64,000 bases of DNA from Mesorhizobium sp. WSM3860 (GTDB lineage: Bacteria; Pseudomonadota; Alphaproteobacteria; Rhizobiales; Rhizobiaceae), in the NCBI RefSeq assembly GCF_002294995.1, contig NZ_NSGF01000010.1, positions 124,001 through 188,000 on the forward strand. The letters run 5' to 3'. The position numbers and the translations under genes are program-made. The notes beneath the pieces were generated by a model that worked only from the letters and a program-made list of their open reading frames with translations, did no database searches and was not told the origin of the DNA. Positions 49,254 through 58,962 of the stretch are shown here, one piece after another (the first letter of the stretch is position 1; each line of letters starts with the position of its first letter).

Positions 49254-49832
49254 TCAGATGTTACGGCTCCCCGGCTTAACGGCAGGGATAGCGGCAAGTT
49301 CCGCCGGCAGGCTGTCGGGCGGGTAGGCCGGCACCTCATATTCGGCGAGCGCAATCAGCGGCACGCCGACATCGGTCTTGCCGGCCGAGCGGTCGATGAT
49401 GCAGGCGGCTGCCACCACCTCGGCGCCGAGCTCGCGCAGGCAGTTGATGGTTTCGCGAATCGAGAGACCCGTGGTGACGATGTCCTCGACAATGACGACG
49501 CGCGATCCCTTGGCAATCTCAAAGCGACGCAGCCGGAACTCGCCCCCTTCCCGCTCGACCCAGACCGCCGGGGCGCCGAGATGACGCGAGGTCTCATAAG
49601 CCGGGATCAGGCCGCCGATCGCCGGGCCGACGACATAGTCGATCCTGCCCGGCACCGCCTTACGAATCTTCTCGGCCAGCGCCTTGCACAGGCGCTCGGT
49701 CTTGTCGGCATGCATGAAGACGCGCGCCTTCTGCAGGAAGATCGGGCTGCGCAGGCCGGACGTCAGGATGAAGTGCCCCTCGAGAACCGCGCCGGCCTCG
49801 CGGAAAATGCCCAGCACTTCATCGGTGTTCAT
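49254..49832 (-). CDS. pyrE: Orotate phosphoribosyltransferase
   Basis: 192 residues. [18 protein letters not shown] is the PRPP-binding motif; [15 protein letters not shown] and [13 protein letters not shown] are typical. Converts orotate plus PRPP to OMP. It follows rsh by 26 bp. Start set by GGGGAAC upstream. Confidence 0.96.
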   Translation of the reverse strand: MNTDEVLGIFREAGAVLEGHFILTSGLRSPIFLQKARVFMHADKTERLCKALAEKIRKAVPGRIDYVVGPAIGGLIPAYETSRHLGAPAVWVEREGGEFRLRRFEIAKGSRVVIVEDIVTTGLSIRETINCLRELGAEVVAAACIIDRSAGKTDVGVPLIALAEYEVPAYPPDSLPAELAAIPAVKPGSRNI

Positions 49833-49858
49833 TTCGTTCCCCATTCGTCGTTAATCGT

Positions 49859-52087
49859 CTAGCCGTTCACACGCCGTGCGTCGCTGACGCTCGAATTGTC
49901 CTTGAGCTGCGACAGCAGCCGGTTGAGGTGCTTCAGGTCCCAAACCTCGAGGTCGATCAGCATCTCGGTGAAATCGGGCGCGGTGCGCACCATGGACAGC
50001 GTGTGGATATTGGCATCGTTGGACGCGACGACCTGCGCGATGTCGGCGAGCGAGCCCGGCGCATTGATGGCTGTAACCGAGATGCGGGCCGGGAAGCGCT
50101 CCTTGGTGCGCTCGTCTATATCCCAGCGCACATCGATCCAGCGCTCGGGCTGGTCGTCGAAAGCCTGCAGGGCCGGCGACTGGATAGGATAAATGGTGAT
50201 GCCGGTTCCCGGCTGGATGATGCCGACGATGCGGTCGCCGGGCACCGCCCCTTCCGGCGCGAAGCGCACCGGCAAGTCGCCGCGCACGCCGCGAATAGGC
50301 ACCGCACCGTCGCGCTGCTGGTCCTTGCCCTTGCGCGCGGCGCGGCCGGGCATCTGGAACAGCATGCCGGCGGCGTTGCGGATCTTCGACCAGCCTTCCT
50401 CGCGCTGCTTGGGCGCCGCGACCGTGACGCGCTCGTCCTTGTAGTCGGGGAAGACTGCTTTCATGACATCGGTCGAGGCAAGCTCGCCGCGGCCGACAGA
50501 GGCCAGCACGTCCTCTGTGTCCTTGCGCGCCAGGCGATGCAGAACCGGCTTCAGGCTTTCCTTGGTGAAGTTCTTGCCGGCGCGCTCGAACGCGCGTTCA
50601 AGGATGCGGGCGCCGAGCCCGGAATATTGCTTGCGGATGGCGTTCTTGGTGGCGCGGCGAATGGCGGAGCGCGCCTTGCCGGTGACGACGACCGATTCCC
50701 AGGCTGCCGGAGGCACCTGCGCCTTGGAGCGGATGATCTCGACCTCGTCGCCGTTCTTCAACTCCGTCATCAGCGGCATGATGCGGCCATTGACCTTGGC
50801 GCCGACACAGGTGTCGCCGACATCGGTGTGGACGGCATAGGCGAAGTCGATGGGGGTGGCGCCGCGCGGCAGCGCGATCAGCATGCCCTTGGGCGTGAAG
50901 CAGAACACCTGGTCCTGGAACAGCTCGAGCTTGGTGTTTTCCAGGAAATCCTCGGGATTGTCGCCCTCGGCCAGTTGCTCGATGGTGCGGCGCAGCCAGG
51001 CATAGGCGTTGGTCTCCTTGGAGATCGCGTGCGCTGCGCCATTCGGCTTGCCACCGCTGTCCTTGTAGATCGAATGCGCGGCGACGCCGTATTCGGCGAT
51101 CTTGTTCATCTCGCGGGTGCGGATCTGCAATTCGACGCGCTGGCGTGACGGCCCGACAATGGTGGTGTGGATCGAGCGGTAGTCGTTCTGCTTTGGGGTC
51201 GAGATGTAATCCTTGAAGCGCCCGGGCACCATCGACCAGGTGGTGTGGATGGCGCCAAGCGCGCGGTAGCAGTCCTCGACGGTGTCGACGACCACACGGA
51301 AACCGAAGATGTCGGAGAGCTGCTCGAAGGAAAGCGCCTTGGCCTCCATCTTGCGAAACACCGACCAAGGCTTTTTCTGCCGGCTTTTGACGCTGGCTTT
51401 GATTGCGTGCTTTTCGAACAGGCCGGATAGCGCCTTCTCGATCTCGTCCAGCACGCCCTTGTTGCGCTCGAAGATTTCGGCGAGCCTGGCGGTGACGGCG
51501 CGATAGGCCTCCGGATTGATGTAGCGGAAGGCGATCTCCTCAAGTTCCTCGCGCATGCCTTGCATGCCCATGCGGCCGGCGAGCGGCGCATAGATGTCCA
51601 TCGTCTCCTCGGCGATGCGCAGGCGCTTGGACTCGGGCATATGGTCGAGCGTTCGCATGTTGTGCAGGCGATCGGCGAGCTTGACCAGCAGAACGCGAAT
51701 ATCCTCGGAGATGGCCAGCAGCAGCTTGCGTAGGTTCTCGGCCTGCTCGGCCTTCTTGGAAACGAGGTCGAGCTTCTTAAGCTTGGTCAGTCCCTCGACC
51801 AGCTTGCCCATCTCGGGGCCGAACAGCTCGTCGATCTCAGCCCTGGTCGCGCTTGTGTCCTCAATCGTGTCGTGCAGCAGGGCAACGGCGATGGTCGCCT
51901 CGTCCATATGCATCTCGGTGAGGATGGCGGCGACTTCCAGCGGGTGCGAGAAATAGGGATCGCCCGAGGCGCGCTTCTGGTGGCCATGCTTCTGCATGGC
52001 GTAGACATAGGCCTTGTTGAGCAGCGCCTCATTGACGTCAGGCTTGTAGCGCTGGACGCGCTCGACAAGCTCATACTGACGCATCAT
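49859..52087 (-). CDS. rsh: Bifunctional (p)ppGpp synthetase/hydrolase (Rsh/SpoT)
   Basis: 742 residues. HD hydrolase domain (YFSHPLEVAAILTEM, ALLHDTIEDTSA), synthetase domain (RFKDYISTPKQNDYRSIHTT), TGS domain (FAYAVHTDVGDTCVGAKVNG) and C-terminal ACT domain (~660-735). The single alphaproteobacterial Rsh enzyme of the stringent response. Located between rpoZ and pyrE, the usual order. Confidence 0.97.
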   Translation of the reverse strand: MMRQYELVERVQRYKPDVNEALLNKAYVYAMQKHGHQKRASGDPYFSHPLEVAAILTEMHMDEATIAVALLHDTIEDTSATRAEIDELFGPEMGKLVEGLTKLKKLDLVSKKAEQAENLRKLLLAISEDIRVLLVKLADRLHNMRTLDHMPESKRLRIAEETMDIYAPLAGRMGMQGMREELEEIAFRYINPEAYRAVTARLAEIFERNKGVLDEIEKALSGLFEKHAIKASVKSRQKKPWSVFRKMEAKALSFEQLSDIFGFRVVVDTVEDCYRALGAIHTTWSMVPGRFKDYISTPKQNDYRSIHTTIVGPSRQRVELQIRTREMNKIAEYGVAAHSIYKDSGGKPNGAAHAISKETNAYAWLRRTIEQLAEGDNPEDFLENTKLELFQDQVFCFTPKGMLIALPRGATPIDFAYAVHTDVGDTCVGAKVNGRIMPLMTELKNGDEVEIIRSKAQVPPAAWESVVVTGKARSAIRRATKNAIRKQYSGLGARILERAFERAGKNFTKESLKPVLHRLARKDTEDVLASVGRGELASTDVMKAVFPDYKDERVTVAAPKQREEGWSKIRNAAGMLFQMPGRAARKGKDQQRDGAVPIRGVRGDLPVRFAPEGAVPGDRIVGIIQPGTGITIYPIQSPALQAFDDQPERWIDVRWDIDERTKERFPARISVTAINAPGSLADIAQVVASNDANIHTLSMVRTAPDFTEMLIDLEVWDLKHLNRLLSQLKDNSSVSDARRVNG

Positions 52088-52116
52088 GGGCGGGATCTCG
52101 CGGTGATGAAATGATT

Positions 52117-52144
52117 GATGCGCCGCACCAGCGTGCGACGCATC
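52117..52144 (-). other. Stem-loop in the rpoZ-rsh intergenic region
   Basis: GATGCGCCGCAC-cagc-GTGCGACGCATC forms a 12-bp stem with one mismatch and a 4-base loop, 30 bp before the rsh start. There is no T-tract, so it is more likely an RNA structure affecting rsh expression or rpoZ mRNA stability than a terminator. Confidence 0.45.
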
Positions 52145-52212
52145 CCATAGATAGCCACGAAACCGACCATACGGAAGTCCCGGATGCGTGATCCAGGCCC
52201 GTGTCCAAGAGC

Positions 52213-52614
52213 TTAGTAGTCGTCGCTCTTTTCCGGCGGCACCAGCCCCTCGATGCCGGCGAGCAGGTCTTCCTCGCTCATGCGGTCGAAGGCGATGTTC
52301 TCTTCGGCATCGTCGGTGTCGGCAGCGGCGGTGGCAGCGCCGGTCTGGTCGGCGATCGCCTCGCCCTCGGCCTCCGGCTCGTCGACCTCGACATGCTTCT
52401 GCAGCGAGTGGATCAGGTCTTCCTTGAGGTCGTCGGGCGACAGCGTCTCGTCGGCGATCTCGCGCAGCGCAATGACCGGATTCTTGTCATTGTCGCGAGG
52501 AACGGTGATCTGCGCGCCCTGGCTGATCTGGCGGGCACGGTGGCCGGCGAGCAGCACGAGCTCGAAACGGTTGTCGACCTTGTCGATGCAATCTTCAACG
52601 GTTACGCGGGCCAT
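52213..52614 (-). CDS. rpoZ: RNA polymerase omega subunit
   Basis: 133 residues. [20 protein letters not shown] and [13 protein letters not shown] are diagnostic; residues ~80-133 are an acidic extension typical of alphaproteobacteria. Omega is needed for ppGpp binding to the polymerase, consistent with its place next to rsh. Confidence 0.97.
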   Translation of the reverse strand: MARVTVEDCIDKVDNRFELVLLAGHRARQISQGAQITVPRDNDKNPVIALREIADETLSPDDLKEDLIHSLQKHVEVDEPEAEGEAIADQTGAATAAADTDDAEENIAFDRMSEEDLLAGIEGLVPPEKSDDY

Positions 52615-52910
52615 GGACTGCCCCTTTCATGCGTGGATTTGATGGAAAACTGGCGGGCTCCATAACAAGGACGCCGCCGAAATACAAGCTTTATGGCGGC
52701 ACCGCTGAAGCACGAGCCCTTGCCCGGCTCAATACCCGACATCGCCTCCCTTACCTAGTGCCGATCACAATTGCTTGCAATGAGCGCCCCTGCCCTTGGA
52801 TATCCATAAATCTGGCGTTATCTCGAAAGAGGCGGCAAGAGGGACCATTATCGGACCTGCCCGTCACGTCCTTTTAGACGACAGAAATTTTTGAAAAGGG
52901 ATATTTTTCA

Positions 52911-53492
52911 ATGTTCGATCCCCGTGAAAAGATCGCTCTTTTCATCGACGGCGCCAACCTCTACGCCACCTCGCGGGCGCTGGGCTTCGACATCGACTAC
53001 CGCAAGCTTCTGTCGAGCTTCCAAAAGCGCGGCTATCTGCTCAGGGCCTATTACTACACGGCGCTGGTCGAAGATCAGGAGTATTCCTCGATCCGGCCGC
53101 TGATCGACTGGCTGGACTATAACGGCTTCAAGGTGGTGACCAAGCCTGCCAAGGAGTTCACCGACTCGACCGGCCGCCGCAAGATCAAGGGCAATATGGA
53201 CATCGAGCTCACCGTCGATGCACTGGAGCTTGCCGATGTCGTCGACCACTATGTCATCTTCTCCGGCGACGGCGACTTCCGCACGTTGGTCGAGGCGCTG
53301 CAGCGGCGTGGCCGCAAGGTGTCGATCATCTCGACCATGGCCTCGCAGCCGCCGATGATCTCCGACGACCTGCGACGTCAGGCCGACCACTTCATCGACC
53401 TCATGACGCTGAAGAATGAAGTCGGCCGCGATCCATCGGAACGGCCGGTCCGTCGACCTGAGCCGGCTGAAGCCGACGAGGACGATTATTGA
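52911..53492 (+). CDS. NYN-domain (LabA/DUF88-like) protein
   Basis: 193 residues. PIN-like nuclease fold with conserved acidic residues: ALFIDGANLYATSRALGFDI, KGNMDIELTVDALELADV and VIFSGDGDFRTLVEALQRRG. The acidic C-terminal tail is disordered. Probably an RNase; substrate unknown. The gene overlaps the UDGb frame by 4 bp. Confidence 0.92.
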   Translation: MFDPREKIALFIDGANLYATSRALGFDIDYRKLLSSFQKRGYLLRAYYYTALVEDQEYSSIRPLIDWLDYNGFKVVTKPAKEFTDSTGRRKIKGNMDIELTVDALELADVVDHYVIFSGDGDFRTLVEALQRRGRKVSIISTMASQPPMISDDLRRQADHFIDLMTLKNEVGRDPSERPVRRPEPAEADEDDY

Positions 53493-54160
53493 GCGGGGCG
53501 GCCTTGAGCGCCGCGTCTTCTCCCGAGCCTGACCGCAATTGTCCGCTTTGCCCGCGTCTGCACGACTTCATCGCCGCCTGGCGCCAGCGCGAGCCGGGCT
53601 GGTTCAATGCACCGGTGCCGACCTTCCTGCCGCCGGTGGGCGAGGACTCGGTCAGGCTCCTCATTGTCGGGCTGGCGCCCGGCCTGCGCGGCGCCAATCG
53701 CACCGGGCGTCCCTTCACCGGCGACTATGCCGGCGACCTGCTCTACCGAACGCTGATCGCTCAAGGGTTGGCGCGCGGGGAATTCAAGGCCAGGCCCGAT
53801 GACGGGCTGGCGCTCGTCGGCACCGCGATCACCAATGCGGTGCGATGCGTGCCGCCGGAAAACAAGCCGGTCGGCGCTGAGATCGCCACCTGCCGCACCT
53901 TCCTCATGCCGACGATCGCGCGCTTTGCCAATCTGCGAGCCATCCTGACGCTGGGCTCGATCGCGCATCAATCGACCGTGCGGGCACTGGGCGGGCGCGT
54001 CGCCACCCTTCCGTTCCGCCACGGCGGACGCCAGCAGGCCGGCGGCATCACGCTGTTCTCCAGCTATCACTGCTCGCGCTACAACACCAATACCGGCGTG
54101 CTGACGGAAGAGATGTTCGTCGCTGTGTTCAAGGAGATAGCGGTGTTCCTGAAGAGCTAG
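53489..54160 (+). CDS. Uracil-DNA glycosylase, family 5 (UDGb)
   Basis: 223 residues. Motif A GLAPGLRGANRTGRPFTGD and the late motif SYHCSRYNTNTG fit family 5; CPLCPR and further Cys suggest a 4Fe-4S cluster. Start is TTG 53489, which overlaps the stop of the NYN gene (TTGA) and has GAGGA upstream. The 3' end overlaps the convergent GH25 gene by 32 bp. Confidence 0.92.
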   Translation: MSGAALSAASSPEPDRNCPLCPRLHDFIAAWRQREPGWFNAPVPTFLPPVGEDSVRLLIVGLAPGLRGANRTGRPFTGDYAGDLLYRTLIAQGLARGEFKARPDDGLALVGTAITNAVRCVPPENKPVGAEIATCRTFLMPTIARFANLRAILTLGSIAHQSTVRALGGRVATLPFRHGGRQQAGGITLFSSYHCSRYNTNTGVLTEEMFVAVFKEIAVFLKS

Positions 54161-54902
54161 AGTAAGGCGTGGCCGCAAACAGCTCCGAGAGCCTCGCCGG
54201 CCCGCCCTTCAGCACATTCAGGTCGACGTCGCCGTCGATGCCGTCGACACGGCCTGTGTCGAGATATTGCCAATAGACCCAGTCGTCTTCGTTCAGCGGC
54301 CCCCGCACAGAGCGCAGCCAGCGCTGGCGAACCGCGATATGAGCGGCATAGGTCGGCGCCGTCTCATCGGTAATATAGAGGATGGCCGGCTTGCCGTAAG
54401 CCGCCTCGACCGGGCCCAGGAATGCAAGCAGTTCCGCGTTCAGCTCGGCGGGTGAAGGGCGCCGCGGACAGTTGCCGTGGAACTCGATGTCGACCACCGG
54501 CGGCAAGAGCTGCTCACCGCGCGGCACGACCGAGATGAAGTTCCTGGCCTGATCGGCGCCCGGGCGGCAGAAAGTGAAGAAATGATAGGCGCCGACAGCT
54601 AGGCCCGCCGCGCGGGCCTGGCGCAAATTCTCGGCGAAGGCATCATCGACATAATCACCGCCTTCCGTCGCCTTGATGATGGCGAAGGCGACATCATCGG
54701 CCGCGACGCGCGGCCAGTCGATCCTGCCCTGGTGATGCGAAACATCGATGCCCCTTATGGGGAATTCGCCGCGATCCGGCGGGAAGGCGCGGGGCCGGAA
54801 AAAGCCCTCTGCCCAGATGCCAAGCGCCAGAACGACGAAAGCCAGGGCCAAGGCAATCAAGCCGTTCCTCAAGCCTTGGCCCCCTGCTCGCCTTGCCCGC
54901 AT
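54129..54902 (-). CDS. GH25 (Cpl-1/lysozyme-type) muramidase, membrane-anchored
   Basis: 257 residues. One N-terminal transmembrane/signal segment (LIALALAFVVLALGIWA), then the GH25 barrel: GIDVSHHQGRIDWPRVAADD, AFAIIKATEGGDYVD and PVVDIEFHGN with the catalytic Asp-Glu pair. Peptidoglycan hydrolysis in the periplasm. Lies 11 bp upstream of smpB on the same strand but downstream in gene order. Confidence 0.93.
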   Translation of the reverse strand: MRARRAGGQGLRNGLIALALAFVVLALGIWAEGFFRPRAFPPDRGEFPIRGIDVSHHQGRIDWPRVAADDVAFAIIKATEGGDYVDDAFAENLRQARAAGLAVGAYHFFTFCRPGADQARNFISVVPRGEQLLPPVVDIEFHGNCPRRPSPAELNAELLAFLGPVEAAYGKPAILYITDETAPTYAAHIAVRQRWLRSVRGPLNEDDWVYWQYLDTGRVDGIDGDVDLNVLKGGPARLSELFAATPYSSSSGTPLSP

Positions 54903-54913
54903 ATCGAAGGTGG

Positions 54914-55393
54914 TTACCCGCGCTCCTTGAGGAGCCGACCTTTCTCGCGCGACCAGTCGCGCTGCTTTTCGGTCTCGCGCTTATCGTGCAGCTTCTTGCC
55001 GCGGGCGATGGCGAGCAAGAGCTTGGCGCGGCCGCGATCGTTGAAATAGATTTTAAGCGGCACCAGCGTCATGCCGTCGCGCTCGACGCTTTGCGCAAGC
55101 TTGGCCATCTCGCGCTTGCTGACGAGCAGCTTACGGCGCCGGCGCGGCTCATGGTTGAAGCGGTTGGCTTGGAGATATTCCGGCAGATAGGAATTGATCA
55201 GCCAGATTTCGCCGCTCTCGGCAGAGGCATAGCTTTCCTGAATGTTGGCCTGGCCCTGGCGCAGCGACTTGACCTCGGTGCCGGTCAGCACCAAGCCGGT
55301 CTCGATCGTGTCGAGCACCTCGTAGGAAAAGCGCGCCTTGCGGTTTTCGGCGACCGTCCTGTTGTTGGGATCGGCTTTCTTGACTTGATTCAT
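54914..55393 (-). CDS. smpB: SsrA-binding protein SmpB
   Basis: 159 residues. [37 protein letters not shown] and the basic C-terminal tail ([20 protein letters not shown]) match SmpB. Brings tmRNA to stalled ribosomes. It follows dapA by 25 bp. No tmRNA gene was found in the window. Confidence 0.96.
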   Translation of the reverse strand: MNQVKKADPNNRTVAENRKARFSYEVLDTIETGLVLTGTEVKSLRQGQANIQESYASAESGEIWLINSYLPEYLQANRFNHEPRRRRKLLVSKREMAKLAQSVERDGMTLVPLKIYFNDRGRAKLLLAIARGKKLHDKRETEKQRDWSREKGRLLKERG

Positions 55394-55418
55394 AATGCGG
55401 AGAGGTGGCGCCTCATCG

Positions 55419-56300
55419 CTAATTAATCAAGCCGGCGTGCTGCATCGCCTGATCGATCTTCTCGGCCGTCGAGGCCTCGATCGTGACCAGCGGCGAGCGC
55501 ACGACATTCTCGACTTTGCCGAGCTTCGACAGCGCGTATTTGGCGCCGCACAGGCCGGGCTCGGTGAAGATCGCCTTGTGCAGCGGCAGGAGACGATCCT
55601 GCAGTTCTAGCGCCTTGGCGCTGTCGCCGGAGAGCGTCGCTTCCTGGAATTCGGCGCAGAGCCGCGGCGCGACATTCGACGTCACCGAGATGCAGCCGAC
55701 GCCGCCATGGGCGTTGAAGCCGAGCGCGGACGCATCCTCGCCGGAAAGCTGGATGAAATCCTTGCCACAGGTCATGCGCTGTTCCGAGACGCGCTCGACC
55801 TTGCCGGTCGCGTCCTTGACGCCGGCGATGTTCTTGAAGTCGTGGCGCAGCCTGCCCATCGTCTCGGGCGTCATGTCGATCACCGAGCGCGGCGGGATGT
55901 TGTAGATGATGATCGGCAGCTTGGTTGCCCTGGCGACGGCGGCAAAATGCTCGTAAAGGCCGCGCTGGGTCGGCTTGTTGTAATAAGGCGTGACGACGAG
56001 TGCTGCATCGGCGCCTGCCTTTTCGGCATATTGCACCAGGCCGACGGCCTCCTCGGTATTGTTGGAGCCGGCGCCGGCCACAACTGGAACCCTACCCTTG
56101 GCGACCTCGATGCAGACCTTGACGACATGGCGGTGCTCGTCATGCGACAGCGTCGGCGATTCGCCGGTGGTGCCGACGGGGACGAGGCCCTTGGTGCCCT
56201 CGGCGATCTGCCATTCGACAAACGCGCGAAAGGCTTTCTCGTCGAAACGCCCGCTCTTTTCGAACGGTGTCACGAGCGCAGTCAGCGAGCCTCTCAGCAT
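55419..56300 (-). CDS. dapA: 4-hydroxy-tetrahydrodipicolinate synthase
   Basis: 293 residues, TIM barrel. [27 protein letters not shown] (Tyr) and [11 protein letters not shown] (Schiff-base Lys ~161) are present. Condenses pyruvate with aspartate semialdehyde for lysine/DAP. ATG 56300 has AAGGAG 10 bp upstream; a TTG at 56309 is less likely. Followed by smpB. Confidence 0.96.
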   Translation of the reverse strand: MLRGSLTALVTPFEKSGRFDEKAFRAFVEWQIAEGTKGLVPVGTTGESPTLSHDEHRHVVKVCIEVAKGRVPVVAGAGSNNTEEAVGLVQYAEKAGADAALVVTPYYNKPTQRGLYEHFAAVARATKLPIIIYNIPPRSVIDMTPETMGRLRHDFKNIAGVKDATGKVERVSEQRMTCGKDFIQLSGEDASALGFNAHGGVGCISVTSNVAPRLCAEFQEATLSGDSAKALELQDRLLPLHKAIFTEPGLCGAKYALSKLGKVENVVRSPLVTIEASTAEKIDQAMQHAGLIN

Positions 56301-56334
56301 ATTGTCCAAACTCCTTGGGACTTTGTTGGTCTAA

Positions 56335-56384
56335 GCATGTCGTTCTCCCAAACCCGGGTACTCACTTTTGGGCGACATGCATCA
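56335..56384. repeat. Short palindromic element, copy 2
   Basis: Same element as at 45018-45064: GCATGTCG, CCCAAA, then TTTGGG, CGACATGC as inverted arms. It lies just upstream of dapA, outside any gene. Confidence 0.75.
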
Positions 56385-56601
56385 GCGTTTTGTCGATGCG
56401 ATAATTGCGGGCCTTCTAACCGAAAGCGAAGCCGCGCACCATAGTCTCGACACGGTTCAGCGGCAAGCATCGCTATAGTGCCAGCAAGCGTATTTCGAAC
56501 GGCCTCGATAACCTTTTGTTTACGAGCCTTTCACGACCTAAGTTTAGGCTCCGGGTCGGCCTCGAAGGCGCTGCCTGCTGACAATGTGCCGGGGTGGAAC
56601 A

Positions 56602-58644
56602 ATGCCGACAAGTCGGCCTCATCTGTTCGCGCTTTTGAGCGCGGTCGTCGCGCTGATACCAGGTATGGCGATCGGCGGCAGCGTCGACGTGCGCGTGACG
56701 GCGGCGATTGCCGCGCCGGGCTCGCCGTCGGCCGCGGACCAGGCGCAGCAGTCTCAGCCGCCGGCCAGCATCGCGCAATTGAAGAGCGGGCTCGACGCGC
56801 TCGCGGTGAACAACATCGCCGCGGCGCGCAATGCCCGCGACACGCTGCCCGCCACCTCGCTCGACCGGCACATCCTGGCCTGGGCGATCGCGCTCTATGG
56901 CGGCGACCAGGTGCCGAGCGGCGAGATCGCCGATGCCGCCAAGATGCTGCCCGGATGGCCGGGCACGATCGCGTTGCGCAGGAACAGCGAGCGCGCGCTC
57001 TATCGCGAGAACCCGCCGCCGCAAGCGGTGGTGCGGGCCTTCGGCCGCAGCCAGCCGCTGACGCCGGAAGGCGTGACGATCCTCGCCCGCTCGCAGGTGG
57101 CGCTGGGCAACCAAGCGGCGGCGCGCGCGGTGCTGGTCCCCTTCTGGCGCACGGAGAAGCTGGAAGCCAAGGACGAGGCTTCCATCATCAAGGAATTCGG
57201 CACGCTGATCCCGGCCCCTGATCATCGCTATCGCATGGAGCGCATGTTCTATGCCGACCGGCCATCCTCGGCGCTGCGCGTCGCCGGCCTTGCCGGCGCC
57301 CAGCAGCTGGCGGATGCCTGGGTGGCGGTCGATAAAGCCGACAAAAACGCGGCGAAACTGTTGAAGGCCGTGCCGGCGGCGCAGCGTTCGGCCGGCTATT
57401 TCTTCGCCGAGGCGGAATATCTGCGCAAGCAGCAAAAATTTGCCGATGCCGCGGCAGTGGTGATGAAGGCGCCGACCGATCGCGACGCGTTGGTCGACCC
57501 TGATGCCTGGTGGGTGGAGCGGCGCGTTCTTTCGCGCGAGCTGGTCGATCAGGGCGACATAAAGACCGCCTACAAGATTGCCTCCATGCATGCGGCCGAA
57601 AGCGCGGCCAGCGCCGCGGAAGCCGAGTTCCATGCCGGCTGGTATGCATTGCGCGGTCTCAACGACCCGGCAACGGCCGCCTCGCATTTCTCACGCATCG
57701 CCGAGCTCGCCCAGGGCCCGGTGTCGCTGTCGCGTGCTTACTACTGGCTTGGCCGCGCTGCGGAAGCCGGCGGTCCGGGCAGCGCCAAGGACTATTTCAT
57801 CCGGGCAGCCAGCTACGGCACCACCTTCTATGGCCAGTTGGCCGGCGAGCGTGTGGGCCTCAGGACGCTGAACATCGCCTATCCCACGCCCAGCGCGGCC
57901 GACCGCCAAAGCTTCGAGGGCCGCGAGGCGGTGAGCGCGATCAAGCGGCTGCAGGAGGCAGGCTATGACCGCTATGCCGAGACGCTCTACCGCGACCTTG
58001 CCGGGCAGCTGACCAGCCCGGGCGAGCTTGCGCTGCTGGCGGGGCTTGCCGAAAAACAGGGCAACCATTTCATGGCGCTGAAGGTCGGCAAAATCGCCGC
58101 CCAGCGCGGCATCGATGTCGGCGCGCTGTCGCATCCGTTGGGTGTCATTCCCGATTCGGCCGATATCTCCGGCTCCGGCAAGGCGCTGGCCTATGCCATC
58201 GCCCGCCAGGAGAGCGAGTTCAATGTCGGAGCGATTTCGAGCGCCGGCGCGCGCGGCCTTTTGCAGTTGATGCCGGGCACCGCCAAGCAGCTGGCAAAGA
58301 AGGCCGGCATGAGCTTCTCGCAAACGCGGCTGACGACCGATGCCGGTTATAACGCTACGCTCGGTTCAGCCTTCCTCGGCGAACAGCTCGACCGCTTCAA
58401 CGGCTCCTATGTGCTGACCTTCGCCGGCTACAATGCCGGTCCAAACCGCGCCGCCCAGTGGGTGGCGAAATATGGTGATCCGCGCGGCAAGGACGTGGAC
58501 GCCGTCGTCGACTGGGTCGAGCGGATTCCCTACACGGAAACAAGAAGTTACGTGCAGCGCGTCATGGAGAATTACGAAGTCTACAAGATGCGCATTTCCG
58601 GCAAATACGACATTGTCGGCGATCTGGTGAACGGGCGGAGTTGA
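56602..58644 (+). CDS. slt: Soluble lytic murein transglycosylase
   Basis: 680 residues. Signal peptide (MPTSRPHLFALLSAVVALIP), a long helical superhelix (~50-500) and a C-terminal SLT domain: AYAIARQESEFNVGAIS with catalytic Glu537, SAGARGLLQLMPGTA and YVLTFAGYNAGPNRA. Cleaves peptidoglycan in the periplasm. ATG 56602 chosen over ATG 56584 because it yields the signal peptide directly. Confidence 0.94.
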   Translation: MPTSRPHLFALLSAVVALIPGMAIGGSVDVRVTAAIAAPGSPSAADQAQQSQPPASIAQLKSGLDALAVNNIAAARNARDTLPATSLDRHILAWAIALYGGDQVPSGEIADAAKMLPGWPGTIALRRNSERALYRENPPPQAVVRAFGRSQPLTPEGVTILARSQVALGNQAAARAVLVPFWRTEKLEAKDEASIIKEFGTLIPAPDHRYRMERMFYADRPSSALRVAGLAGAQQLADAWVAVDKADKNAAKLLKAVPAAQRSAGYFFAEAEYLRKQQKFADAAAVVMKAPTDRDALVDPDAWWVERRVLSRELVDQGDIKTAYKIASMHAAESAASAAEAEFHAGWYALRGLNDPATAASHFSRIAELAQGPVSLSRAYYWLGRAAEAGGPGSAKDYFIRAASYGTTFYGQLAGERVGLRTLNIAYPTPSAADRQSFEGREAVSAIKRLQEAGYDRYAETLYRDLAGQLTSPGELALLAGLAEKQGNHFMALKVGKIAAQRGIDVGALSHPLGVIPDSADISGSGKALAYAIARQESEFNVGAISSAGARGLLQLMPGTAKQLAKKAGMSFSQTRLTTDAGYNATLGSAFLGEQLDRFNGSYVLTFAGYNAGPNRAAQWVAKYGDPRGKDVDAVVDWVERIPYTETRSYVQRVMENYEVYKMRISGKYDIVGDLVNGRS

Positions 58645-58962
58645 GGAAGCCTCAGTATGATTGCCTTCTTGTTGTGAAGACAGAGCGCTCGACTTCATAC
58701 GATCGAGTTCCTTCACACCCCCCTCTGGCCTGCCGGCCATCTCCCCCGCAAGGGGGGAGATTGGCAGTTCGCGTGCTGGCTCTCCCTCTCCAACGTCGGA
58801 GATTGGCGAAAGCCCTGGCGACATCTAATCTGCCCCCTTGCGGGGGAGATGGCCGGCAGGCCAGAGGGGGGTGCTGTCCCGCTGTGCCTCGAAATTTCGT
58901 CGGCCTTGGATTGACCGTCCCGCCCGCCTTTAGCAGTCGGATATGATCCGATAGTCGCGAGA
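58645..58962. other. 318-bp intergenic region with long inverted repeat
   Basis: Almost filled by the second inverted-repeat element (58717-58872). The remaining ~90 bp before the hydrolase start would hold its promoter; no motif is clear. Confidence 0.6.
58717..58872. repeat. Long inverted repeat, copy 2
   Basis: Left arm 58717-58764 and right arm 58825-58872 match at about 46 of 48 positions around a 60-bp loop. Relative to copy 1 the inner hairpin GTCC/GGAC has become GGCC/GGCC, with both sides changed. Confidence 0.85.
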
